A stretch of DNA of 8,187 nucleotides from Beijerinckiaceae bacterium (GTDB lineage Bacteria > Pseudomonadota > Alphaproteobacteria > Rhizobiales > Beijerinckiaceae). The translations under genes and the position numbers were made by a program. Below the pieces are notes generated by a model. It made no database searches. It was not told the DNA's origin and saw only the letters and a list, made by a program, of their open reading frames with translations. Shown here piece after piece: positions 1 through 5,699 of the stretch. Numbering within the stretch: position 1 is the stretch's first letter; each line of letters opens with the position of its first letter. The stretch lies in NCBI GenBank assembly GCA_947455285.1, contig CANGOK010000149.1:1-8187 (forward strand), read 5' to 3'.

Positions 1-1
1 C

Positions 2-1162
2 TATGGCAAGCAGCTTGTCTATCTCGACAACGCCGCCTCCGCGCAAAAGCCCCGTCAGGTCATCGACCGCATGGTCTATGCCTATGAGAACGAATACGCG
101 AACGTGCATCGTGGTCTGCATTATCTCGCCAACGCCGCGACCGAGGCGTTTGAGGGCGCGCGTGAGACGACCCGCGCGTTTTTGAACGCGGCCTCTGCCG
201 ACGAGATCATCTTCACGCGCTCTGCGACGGAGTCCCTGAACCTCGTCGCCAATTCGGCCGGTCAATCGATTGGTGAGGGCGACGAGATCATCCTGTCGAT
301 CATGGAGCATCATTCCAACATCGTCCCGTGGCACTTCCTGCGCGAGCGCAAGGGCGCCGTGCTGAAATGGGTTGGCGTCGATGGCGACGGCAATTTCCGC
401 ATGGACGAATTCGAGCGCGCCTTCTCGCCGCGCACCAAGGTCGTCGCGGTCACGCATATGTCGAATGTGCTGGGGACCGTGGTTCCGGTTAAGGAGGTCA
501 TCCGCATCGCCCATGCCCATGGCGTGCCGGTTCTGGTCGATGGCTCGCAGGGCGTCGTGCATCTCGACGTTGACGTGCGGGATCTCGATGCGGACTTCTA
601 CGCCTTCACCGGCCACAAGGTTTATGGGCCTACAGGCATTGGCGTCCTCTATGGCAAGAAAGCCTTGCTCGAAAAGATGCCGCCTTTCCTTGGTGGCGGC
701 GAGATGATCGAGACCGTCACCACCGAGCGCGTCACCTACAATACTCCTCCGCATCGTTTCGAGGCGGGCACGCCGCCCATCGTTCAGGCGATCGGCCTTG
801 GGGCTGCACTGGATTACATGCAGACCATCGGTCGCGAGAATATCCGCGCTCACGAGGATGCACTGCGCGTCCACACTGAGGAGCGTTTGCGCGAGCTGAA
901 GTCCATCCGTGTCTTAGGCAGCCCTGCGCAAAAGGGCGCCATCGTCTCTTTCGAGATGAAGGGCGCTCACGCCCATGACGTAGCGACGGTGATTGACCGT
1001 GCGGGCGTCGCAGTGCGCGCGGGCACCCATTGCGCCATGCCCTTGATGAGCCATTACGGGGTGACCTCGACATGCCGCGCCTCATTCGCCATGTACAGCA
1101 CCCACGAAGAAGTCGACGCGCTAGTGGAGGCTTTGGCTAAGGCCGAAGCCCTGTTCGCGTGA
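2..1162 (+). CDS. sufS: Cysteine desulfurase SufS, 5'-truncated by the window edge
   Basis: PLP-dependent class V aminotransferase-fold enzyme that removes sulfur from L-cysteine, giving alanine and an enzyme-bound persulfide for the cytosolic SUF Fe-S assembly machine. The frame is already open at base 2 and starts with YGKQLVYLDNAASAQKP, the conserved N-terminal block of SufS, so about 20-30 residues and the start codon lie outside the window. 386 residues are visible. Window residue 104 is the PLP-stacking His of EHHSNIVPW. Residue 206 is the Schiff-base Lys of FTGHKVYGPTGIG (codon 617-619). Residue 344 is the persulfide Cys of RAGTHCAMPLM (codon 1031-1033), in the short-loop context typical of group II (SufS) rather than IscS/NifS enzymes. 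The stop overlaps the ribosome-binding site of the next gene, which indicates one transcript. sufB, sufC and sufD are expected upstream but cannot be seen. Confidence 0.96.
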   Translation, partial: YGKQLVYLDNAASAQKPRQVIDRMVYAYENEYANVHRGLHYLANAATEAFEGARETTRAFLNAASADEIIFTRSATESLNLVANSAGQSIGEGDEIILSIMEHHSNIVPWHFLRERKGAVLKWVGVDGDGNFRMDEFERAFSPRTKVVAVTHMSNVLGTVVPVKEVIRIAHAHGVPVLVDGSQGVVHLDVDVRDLDADFYAFTGHKVYGPTGIGVLYGKKALLEKMPPFLGGGEMIETVTTERVTYNTPPHRFEAGTPPIVQAIGLGAALDYMQTIGRENIRAHEDALRVHTEERLRELKSIRVLGSPAQKGAIVSFEMKGAHAHDVATVIDRAGVAVRAGTHCAMPLMSHYGVTSTCRASFAMYSTHEEVDALVEALAKAEALFA

Positions 1163-1172
1163 GGAGCGTAAG

Positions 1173-1568
1173 ATGAGCCAGGCATCCGCCAGTGATCCAT
1201 CCGCCGAGTATGGCGCCAACAGGCCCGAGATGGATCTGCCTGCCGCCATGGCGCCCGAGGAGCTCGAGCGCCTGACGGAAGACCTCATCGTCGCCTTGAA
1301 GACGGTTTTTGATCCTGAGATCCCGGTCGATGTTTACGAGCTGGGCCTGATCTACAGGGTTGATGTCGACGACAGCCGTTTCGTCACCATCGATATGACG
1401 CTGACTGCGCCGGGCTGTCCGGTCGCGGGCGAAATGCCGACCTGGGTCGAAAACGCCGTGACGGCGGTGCCCGGCGTATCCGGCGCCAAGGTGAACATGG
1501 TTTTCGATCCCCCGTGGGATCAGAGCCGCATGTCCGAAGAGGCTAAGATCGCCCTCGACATGTGGTGA
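1173..1568 (+). CDS. SUF-associated DUF59/MIP18-family Fe-S assembly protein
   Basis: 131-residue cytosolic protein of the MIP18/DUF59 (PaaD/SufT-like) family that accompanies SUF operons and helps cluster maturation or delivery; its exact chemistry is less settled than that of SufS or SufA. After a variable, Ala/Pro-rich N-terminus (about 1-28), the domain shows DPEIPVDVYELGLIY at 47-61 and MTLTAPGCPVAGEMP at 75-89, with the family's conserved Cys at 82. The C-terminus has the usual FDPPWDQSRMSEEAK block. The ATG at 1173 follows GAGGAG (1161-1166) with 6 nt spacing, and that SD overlaps the sufS stop, so translation is probably coupled. The position between sufS and sufA is the standard alphaproteobacterial order. 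I leave the symbol blank because sufT is usually reserved for a longer relative. Confidence 0.93.
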   Translation: MSQASASDPSAEYGANRPEMDLPAAMAPEELERLTEDLIVALKTVFDPEIPVDVYELGLIYRVDVDDSRFVTIDMTLTAPGCPVAGEMPTWVENAVTAVPGVSGAKVNMVFDPPWDQSRMSEEAKIALDMW

Positions 1569-1648
1569 GTTTCAATCGGGGGCCTTCGTCCCCATATGAA
1601 GATCGCTGCGTCGCCGGACCTTGAACCCGGCTGAATCAGGAGAAAGCA

Positions 1649-2047
1649 ATGGGAAGCGTGAAATCTCGCTTCAAGGTCATGACCCTGACGGACGCCGCCG
1701 CCGAGCGTGTGCGCGAAATCATGGCCGAGTCCGAGACGCCGGTTGCGGGCCTTCGCGTGGGCGTGAAGAACGGCGGCTGCGCGGGCATGTCCTATACGAT
1801 GGAATGGGCGCAGAAGGCGGAGCCCTTCGACGAAGTGGTCGAGGACAAGGGCGTGAAGGTTCTCATTGACGCAAAGGCGGTGCTGTTCCTGCTTGGCGCG
1901 CAAATGGATTTTGAGACCTCGAAACTGTCGTCGGGTTTTGTCTTTCGCAACCCGAACGAGACCTCCGCCTGCGGCTGTGGCGAGAGCGTGGCCATCGAGC
2001 CCGCAAAGCCCGAAGACATGGAGCGCGCTCTGGGGCAGAGCGCCTGA
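1649..2047 (+). CDS. sufA: A-type Fe-S carrier protein (SufA/IscA/HesB family)
   Basis: 132-residue A-type carrier that binds an Fe-S cluster and transfers it to apo-proteins in the cytosol. The three cluster-ligand cysteines are all present: C44 in KNGGCAGMSY, and C108 and C110 in SACGCGES, the HesB/IscA signature. An N-terminal helix (TLTDAAAERVREIM) precedes the beta-rich core, and LSSGFVFRNPN comes before the last Cys pair. The length is slightly over the usual 107-125 because of a charged tail after the CGCG motif (EPAKPEDMERALGQSA). The ATG at 1649 has AGGAG (1638-1642) at 6 nt. A gap of about 80 nt separates it from the DUF59 gene, with no convincing promoter or terminator, so it is probably the last gene of the SUF operon. 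The name SufA rather than IscA or ErpA rests on the linkage to sufS. Confidence 0.93.
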   Translation: MGSVKSRFKVMTLTDAAAERVREIMAESETPVAGLRVGVKNGGCAGMSYTMEWAQKAEPFDEVVEDKGVKVLIDAKAVLFLLGAQMDFETSKLSSGFVFRNPNETSACGCGESVAIEPAKPEDMERALGQSA

Positions 2048-2061
2048 CATCGCCGCGGCTT

Positions 2062-2092
2062 GAGGCCGGGCGCGCTGGCCCGGTCTCGTTTT
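2062..2092 (+). terminator. Rho-independent terminator of the SUF operon
   Basis: A 10-bp GC-rich stem pairs 2062-2071 with 2078-2087 (one G-T wobble at 2065/2084) around a 6-nt loop (GCGCTG), followed by G and TTTT (2088-2092). It begins 15 nt after the sufA stop. The short U-run on the plus strand fits termination of the rightward SUF transcript. In the other direction the stem is not followed by T residues. Confidence 0.85.
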
Positions 2093-2095
2093 CAT

Positions 2096-2110
2096 GCAGC
2101 CAGAGGCTGC
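2096..2110. repeat. Small perfect hairpin between convergent genes
   Basis: GCAGCC (2096-2101) and GGCTGC (2105-2110) form a perfect 6-bp stem with a 3-nt loop, 3 nt beyond the stop of the leftward small gene. No T-run follows on either strand, so it is at most a weak transcript-end or stability element for that gene. Confidence 0.4.
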
Positions 2111-2113
2111 CCG

Positions 2114-2434
2114 TCAGTAGCGACCGACGACGGCGACCGGAGCGGGCGCCGGCGCTTTACACTGGCTGCGCACCTGATGGTAGACGGGCCAAGGACCCAT
2201 ACCGCCAAAGGCTTCCTCAACAGTCAGTTCTCGGCATTCAGTGCGGTAGACGTAGGCTGCCCGGACCATGATGCTCAGAACGCCGCCGCCGAGCGCCCAG
2301 ACGGGCCATGGCGCGCTTGCCGAGGCCGACGCCACATAGATGGGGCCAGCAGCCAAGGCTTCGGTCGTCGGCAGGGCGACTGCGGCGAGACTTCCTGCTG
2401 CGGCCAGGGCGAAGATGTAGTTTCGAATGGACAT
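2114..2434 (-). CDS. Small exported protein of unknown function
   Basis: I do not recognise the family. The 106-residue product starts with a clear Sec-type signal peptide: basic n-region MSIRNY, hydrophobic Ala-rich core, and a likely cleavage site in ALAA/GP near residue 29. A moderately hydrophobic stretch follows (about 44-63, PVWALGGGVLSIMVRAAYVY) that could be a membrane segment, then a polar part with two cysteines (C67 in TECREL, C92 in RSQCK) and a Pro/Ala-rich end. It is judged real because the ATG at 2434 has GGGAG (2441-2445, minus strand) at 6 nt, the signal peptide is coherent, and the opposite strand offers nothing plausible. It is convergent with sufA and divergent from the TctC gene. 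The two cysteines could form a periplasmic disulfide, but that is a guess. Confidence 0.75.
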   Translation of the reverse strand: MSIRNYIFALAAAGSLAAVALPTTEALAAGPIYVASASASAPWPVWALGGGVLSIMVRAAYVYRTECRELTVEEAFGGMGPWPVYHQVRSQCKAPAPAPVAVVGRY

Positions 2435-2447
2435 GGGATGCTCCCGG

Positions 2448-2475
2448 TTGAGCGCCGCCGACGCAGCGGCGCCAA
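2448..2475 (-). promoter_or_regulatory. Possible stem-loop in the 5' leader of the small exported protein
   Basis: GCGCCGC (2452-2458) pairs with GCGGCGC (2466-2472) around a 7-nt loop. The stem extends by TTG/CAA (2448-2450 with 2473-2475) past one bulged base. It lies just upstream of the SD at 2441-2445 of the leftward gene, so it may affect translation or mRNA stability. No known riboswitch was recognised. I saw no convincing -35/-10 pair elsewhere in the divergent 2435-2635 region, although both flanking genes should start transcripts there. Confidence 0.25.
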
Positions 2476-2624
2476 CACCAACGCTTCACCCCAGCCAAGG
2501 TTGATTGAACCCTTTGGCTTGCATTCGTTTAGCATTCTCCTGTGCCCATCGCGATTTTACCTCGACCCCAGCGCTGTGATAGACAGGCCGTCGAGCTGAT
2601 CAGTCGAAGCCTCGGTGAGGCTTG

Positions 2625-2629
2625 GGAGG
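2625..2629 (+). promoter_or_regulatory. Ribosome-binding site that decides the TctC start
   Basis: GGAGG at 2625-2629 lies 6 nt before the ATG at 2636 and 3 nt before the ATG at 2633. It lies inside the extension that would start at the GTG at 2615. This argues against the GTG and favours 2636, with 2633 as the alternative. Confidence 0.65.
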
Positions 2630-2635
2630 AAGATG

Positions 2636-3619
2636 ATGACTTTTGATATTTCGCGTCGCTCGGCGCTTCTTGGCTGCGCCTCCGTCGTGGCTTCGTCCGC
2701 GCCTTTCATCTCGTCGCTCGCGGCTGACGCCTATCCGTCACGCCCTGTGCACGTTTCGATCGGATTCCCCGCGGGTAGCGGCGCCGACATTCTGTGCCGT
2801 TATTTCGCGCGCGCGCTTGAAGAGAAGGCCAAGCAGCCCTTCATTCTCGAGAATCGTCCCGGCGCCACTGGCAACATCGCGCTTCGCTACATCGCCCGAG
2901 CCGAACCCGATGGCTATAATGTTTTGATGACCGCCAACTCGAACATGGCCGGCAGCCGTTACCTCTTCAAGGATCTTAACTTCGACACTCTGACCGATTT
3001 CAAGGCGGTGGCGTCCTACGCCCAGATCGCCTTCGTCGTGGTGGTGGCTCCCAATTCGCCGATCAACAACATCGCCGAACTCATCGCCAAGATGAAGTCG
3101 AAGCCTAATAACCTGCACGGCTACACCAACCAGACTGCGCAACTTTCTAGCGAACTGTTCAAGCAGTTGGCAGGTGTTCAGGCGAAGGCCGTGTCCTACA
3201 AGGCGGCGACAGACGCCATGAAGGACATTCTCGACGGCACTCTCGATTTCATGATCATTGATGGCACCTTTGCTGCTGGTCAGGTGCGTCAGGGTCAGCT
3301 GAAGGCGCTGGCGGTCACCACGACCAGCCGTTCGCCCAGCTTCCCCAACGTTCCTACGCTCGTCGAAAGTGGGCTGAAGGAATTCGACTTCAGCCCCTGG
3401 TGGGCGCTCTATGTTCCGGTCAAGACGCCTCAGGCGATCGTGGACCAGCTCGAAGTCTGGCTGCACGAAATCAATAAAGCGCCCTCGACGGCGGCCTTCC
3501 TTGAGACGGTGGGCTCCATCGTCAACGATGACACCGGCCCGCAGGCCGACGCGCGCCTGAAGGCCGAGCTTCCGAAGTGGGAGCGTCTTGTGGCTCTGGC
3601 GGGCATTGAACCGCAATAA
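2636..3619 (+). CDS. Tripartite tricarboxylate transporter substrate-binding protein (TctC/Bug family)
   Basis: Periplasmic solute receptor of about 327 residues. TctC/Bug proteins bind small carboxylates or related solutes and normally deliver them to TctA/TctB membrane subunits. The N-terminus MTFDISRRSALLG is twin-arginine-like (SRRSALL) and leads to a hydrophobic stretch with likely cleavage near SLAA/DAYPSRP. The mature part begins with the family's opening YPSRPVHVSIGFPAGSGAD, followed by ENRPGATGNIALR and PDGYNVLM; further on, TTSRSPSFPNVPTLVESG and PWWALYVPVKTPQ are typical of the second lobe. Length is normal. Neither tctA nor tctB is in the window, so it looks like an orphan receptor, which is common in this family. 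The substrate cannot be read from sequence. The start was chosen by SD spacing; the frame is open back to a GTG at 2615. Confidence 0.92.
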   Translation: MTFDISRRSALLGCASVVASSAPFISSLAADAYPSRPVHVSIGFPAGSGADILCRYFARALEEKAKQPFILENRPGATGNIALRYIARAEPDGYNVLMTANSNMAGSRYLFKDLNFDTLTDFKAVASYAQIAFVVVVAPNSPINNIAELIAKMKSKPNNLHGYTNQTAQLSSELFKQLAGVQAKAVSYKAATDAMKDILDGTLDFMIIDGTFAAGQVRQGQLKALAVTTTSRSPSFPNVPTLVESGLKEFDFSPWWALYVPVKTPQAIVDQLEVWLHEINKAPSTAAFLETVGSIVNDDTGPQADARLKAELPKWERLVALAGIEPQ

Positions 3620-3630
3620 AGCCAAAATGG

Positions 3631-3658
3631 GGAGCGGCGACGCCATCGTCGCCGCTCC
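3631..3658. terminator. 12-bp perfect hairpin after the TctC gene
   Basis: GGAGCGGCGACG (3631-3642) is perfectly complementary to CGTCGCCGCTCC (3647-3658), with a 4-nt loop. It starts 12 nt after the TctC stop and ends 21 nt before the next start. The plus strand has no T-run after it (GCAATGC follows). On the minus strand the stem is followed by CCATTTTGG, so the better U-run faces leftward although no leftward gene lies immediately to its right. It could be an imperfect terminator or an mRNA 3'-end stabiliser. Confidence 0.6.
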
Positions 3659-3679
3659 GCAATGCTCTAATTCGGGTCT

Positions 3680-4546
3680 ATGCGCCCGGCTTCGCTTGTC
3701 TTCTTTTTGATTCTGTTGGTCTGCGCTTTCAGCCACCGTGGTTTCGCGGCCCCTATGGAGAGCGTTGACGAGGCGCTGTGCCGCCTGATTGACGCCTCAG
3801 CCAAAGAGCGGCGTTTGCCGATTGAACTTTTCGCCCGTCTCATCTGGCGGGAAAGCGCTTTTCGTAACGGCGCCGTGAGCCCAAAGGGCGCGCAGGGGCT
3901 CGCCCAGTTCATGCCCAGCACGGCTCAGGAGCGTGGGCTCGCCGACCCTTTCGACCCGGAGCAGGCGATCCCTCATTCGGCCAGTTACTTGGCTGACTTG
4001 CGCAACCAATTCGGCAACTTCGGCCTCGCCGCGGCAGCTTATAACGCCGGGCCGGGCAGAGTGCAGGCTTGGATAGCTGGAACGCGCGGCCTGCCTGATG
4101 AGACGCGCCGCTATGTCATCGCCATCACCGGCCTTCCTGCTGAGGATTGGGCCGCTCGCGGTCGTGAAGAGGCGCTTGACGCCGATGCTCATGGCTCCAC
4201 TTCCTGCCTTCAAGTGACTGCGGCATTGCGTCGTGGCCGGGCAGGCGCGCCGCAGGTCCCAACGGGCGATTCCGATTTCGCCCTGGCGCCGCTCGCCCCA
4301 TGGGGCGTGCAGCTGGCGGGCAACTTTTCGAAGGCGCAGGCGCTGCGATCCTTTACGCGCGAGTCAAAAGCCTATGCCAATCTTCTTGGTGATGTTCGCC
4401 CCATGATCATCGGCACGCTGCTGCGCAGCCGTGGCAGTCGGCCCTTTTACCGGGTGCGGGTTCCCTCTCAGACCCGGCAGGAGGCCGAGGCCATCTGCAC
4501 GCGCATTCGCGGCGCGGGGGGCAATTGCATGGTGTTGCATAGTTGA
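3680..4546 (+). CDS. Soluble lytic transglycosylase (SLT, family 1) with C-terminal SPOR domain
   Basis: 288-residue exported enzyme that cleaves the MurNAc-GlcNAc bond of peptidoglycan to give 1,6-anhydro ends. Residues 1-24 form a Sec-type signal peptide (MRPASLVFFLILLVC core, cleavage near GFAA/P). The lysozyme-like SLT domain has catalytic Glu58 in IWRESAFRNGAVSP, then KGAQGLAQFMPSTA at 69-82 and AAAYNAGPGRVQAW at 118-131, the three standard SLT blocks. A linker (about 155-205) leads to a SPOR-like domain (about 208-288) that opens with WGVQLAGNFSKAQA and ends with ICTRIRGAGGNCMVL. SPOR domains bind denuded glycan strands, often at the division septum. The ATG at 3680 has only a weak SD; the signal peptide directly after it supports the start. 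The YkuD gene follows 53 nt downstream, so the two may be cotranscribed. Confidence 0.92.
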   Translation: MRPASLVFFLILLVCAFSHRGFAAPMESVDEALCRLIDASAKERRLPIELFARLIWRESAFRNGAVSPKGAQGLAQFMPSTAQERGLADPFDPEQAIPHSASYLADLRNQFGNFGLAAAAYNAGPGRVQAWIAGTRGLPDETRRYVIAITGLPAEDWAARGREEALDADAHGSTSCLQVTAALRRGRAGAPQVPTGDSDFALAPLAPWGVQLAGNFSKAQALRSFTRESKAYANLLGDVRPMIIGTLLRSRGSRPFYRVRVPSQTRQEAEAICTRIRGAGGNCMVLHS

Positions 4547-4587
4547 GCTGGAACCATTGGCGAGCTTGGCCGTTTAGCGCCAAGGTC

Positions 4588-4593
4588 GAGGAG
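4588..4593 (+). promoter_or_regulatory. Ribosome-binding site that decides the YkuD-protein start
   Basis: GAGGAG lies 6 nt before the ATG at 4600. The Tat signal peptide begins directly at that ATG, so the 19-codon longer form from a TTG at 4543, which overlaps the transglycosylase stop, is disfavoured. Confidence 0.75.
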
Positions 4594-4599
4594 AATGGA

Positions 4600-5373
4600 A
4601 TGGATCTCACGCGCCGTAGCTTCGCATTGGCGTCAGCCGCCTGCCTTCTGGGACCACGCGCCGCCTCTGCGGCTCTTCAGGATGCAGCCCTGACCATTCC
4701 TTACCGCGCGCTGACAAGCGAACCTTTCCCGGTGCACGCCATCGATCTCTCGCGCATTAAGCCTGAGTTTTTGCGCCGAGAGGTGCGGGAGGGGGAGATT
4801 GGGAGCCGCGAGCCTCCGGGCACGATCGTCGTCGATCCGGCGAAGCATTTTCTTTATCTCGTCCTGCATGACGGAAAAGCCATGCGTTATGGCGTGGGCG
4901 TGGGGCGATCGGGCTTCGCCTGGTCGGGAGACGCTACGATCAATTCGAAACAGGCTTGGCCCGACTGGTATCCGCCCAAGGAGATGTTCGAGCGCCAGCC
5001 CCAGCTGCGTCGCGCCATGCGCAAGATGCGCCTCGGGCTCGGCATGCCCGGCGGGGCGGGGAACCCTCTCGGCGCCCGCGCCCTCTATCTCTGGCAGGAC
5101 AATCGTGACACCCTGTTCCGCATCCACGGCACCATCGAGCCGTGGACGATTGGGTCAAACGTATCGTCAGGCTGCATCCGCATGATCAATCAGGATGTGA
5201 TAGATCTTTATGAACGCGTAGAGCCGGGCGCCCGCGTCGCGGTGCTCGGTTCTTCAGGAAGCATTGTAGCTAGCGACCATGCGCACGGGGCCATCAGTAG
5301 CAGCGATGGCGTGCCACCGCTCCATCACCTCGTGCGCGATCCAGCCGCGCTCGCCAGCCGGGGGCTCTGGTGA
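4600..5373 (+). CDS. Tat-exported L,D-transpeptidase (YkuD family)
   Basis: 257-residue periplasmic protein. YkuD enzymes form 3-3 peptidoglycan cross-links or attach proteins to the wall through an active-site Cys; some act as hydrolases. The N-terminus MDLTRRSFALASA carries a twin-arginine motif (TRRSFAL), with cleavage probably near AASA/A at about residue 24. The domain starts at PPGTIVVDPAKHFLYLVL and contains WPDWYPPKEM, GMPGGAGNPLGARALYL, and the catalytic block RIHGT (His176) with NVSSGCIRM (Cys192). The domain seems to end at RVAVLG (about 217), and a 40-residue Ser/Ala/His-rich tail follows (218-257) that I do not recognise. It sits 53 nt after the transglycosylase, which suggests linked cell-wall work. 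Its stop overlaps the GTG of the cupin gene. Whether it is a cross-linker or another YkuD activity cannot be told from sequence. Confidence 0.9.
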   Translation: MDLTRRSFALASAACLLGPRAASAALQDAALTIPYRALTSEPFPVHAIDLSRIKPEFLRREVREGEIGSREPPGTIVVDPAKHFLYLVLHDGKAMRYGVGVGRSGFAWSGDATINSKQAWPDWYPPKEMFERQPQLRRAMRKMRLGLGMPGGAGNPLGARALYLWQDNRDTLFRIHGTIEPWTIGSNVSSGCIRMINQDVIDLYERVEPGARVAVLGSSGSIVASDHAHGAISSSDGVPPLHHLVRDPAALASRGLW

Positions 5374-5699
5374 GGGACGCGGGCAATCTGTTTCACGGCT
5401 TTTCAGACAAGTCGCCAGACGAGCGTTTCGACACCTTGCTGACGGCGCCGGGCTTGCGCATCGAGCGCATCGTCTCGACCGGACAGGCTGGCGCGCCTGA
5501 CGTCTGGTATGATCAGCATCAAATCGAATGGGTGGTTTTATTAAGCGGAGCCGCCGTGCTCCGCTTTGAAGATGAACCCGCGCCGCGCATCCTGCGCCCC
5601 GGCGATTGGGTCACGATCCCACCCCATTGCAGACATCGAGTTGAGGCGACCGATACGCGCGAGCCGAGCGTATGGCTTGCGGTGCATGTGGGCGATTAA
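5370..5699 (+). CDS. Small single-domain cupin protein
   Basis: 109-residue one-domain cupin, probably cytosolic since no signal peptide is present; function unknown. Cupin motif 1 is seen as YDQHQIEWVVLLSGAA (47-62), with the Glu-x6-Gly spacing (E53, G60), and motif 2 as LRPGDWVTIPPHCRHRVEA (75-93). The usual first two His of motif 1 are absent (the HxH positions read Y47/Q49 or W46/D48), leaving H50, E53, H86 and H89 as possible metal ligands. The conserved opening NLFHGFSDKSPDERFDTLL supports the GTG start at 5370, which overlaps the YkuD-gene stop in GTGA and suggests translational coupling. Only a weak G-rich SD (5360-5364) is visible. The relation to cell-wall metabolism is unclear; it may simply share the transcript. 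Confidence 0.83.
   Translation: MRDAGNLFHGFSDKSPDERFDTLLTAPGLRIERIVSTGQAGAPDVWYDQHQIEWVVLLSGAAVLRFEDEPAPRILRPGDWVTIPPHCRHRVEATDTREPSVWLAVHVGD

Noticed and set aside
1569..1648. Possible promoter or regulatory element between the DUF59 gene and sufA
   Set aside because: The 80-nt gap holds a weak GGGG/CCCC pairing but no -35/-10 pair or known operator that I could support.
1520..2095. Open frame of 191 codons on the minus strand opposite sufA
   Set aside because: It lies antisense to sufA, whose Cys motifs are intact, and also crosses the SUF terminator. No recognisable motif or SD.
2636..2710. Lipobox (LLGC) in the TctC leader
   Set aside because: The Cys comes only a few residues after the arginine pair, leaving too short a hydrophobic stretch. 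A normal signal-peptidase site near SLAA fits better.
2738..3736. Long open frame (332 codons) on the minus strand opposite the TctC gene
   Set aside because: The plus strand encodes a full-length, clearly recognisable TctC protein over the same bases. The minus frame is rich in Arg, His and Leu with no family motif and crosses the hairpin and the next gene's start. It is a GC-rich antisense shadow.
3680..3751. Lipoprotein signal (LLVC) in the transglycosylase
   Set aside because: The residue before the Cys is Val rather than Gly, Ala or Ser, and an ordinary AxA-like site follows at GFAA.
4565..4584. 6-bp inverted repeat CTTGGC/GCCAAG between the transglycosylase and YkuD genes as a terminator
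   Set aside because: The stem is short with an 8-nt loop and no T-run follows. Chance is likely in this base composition.
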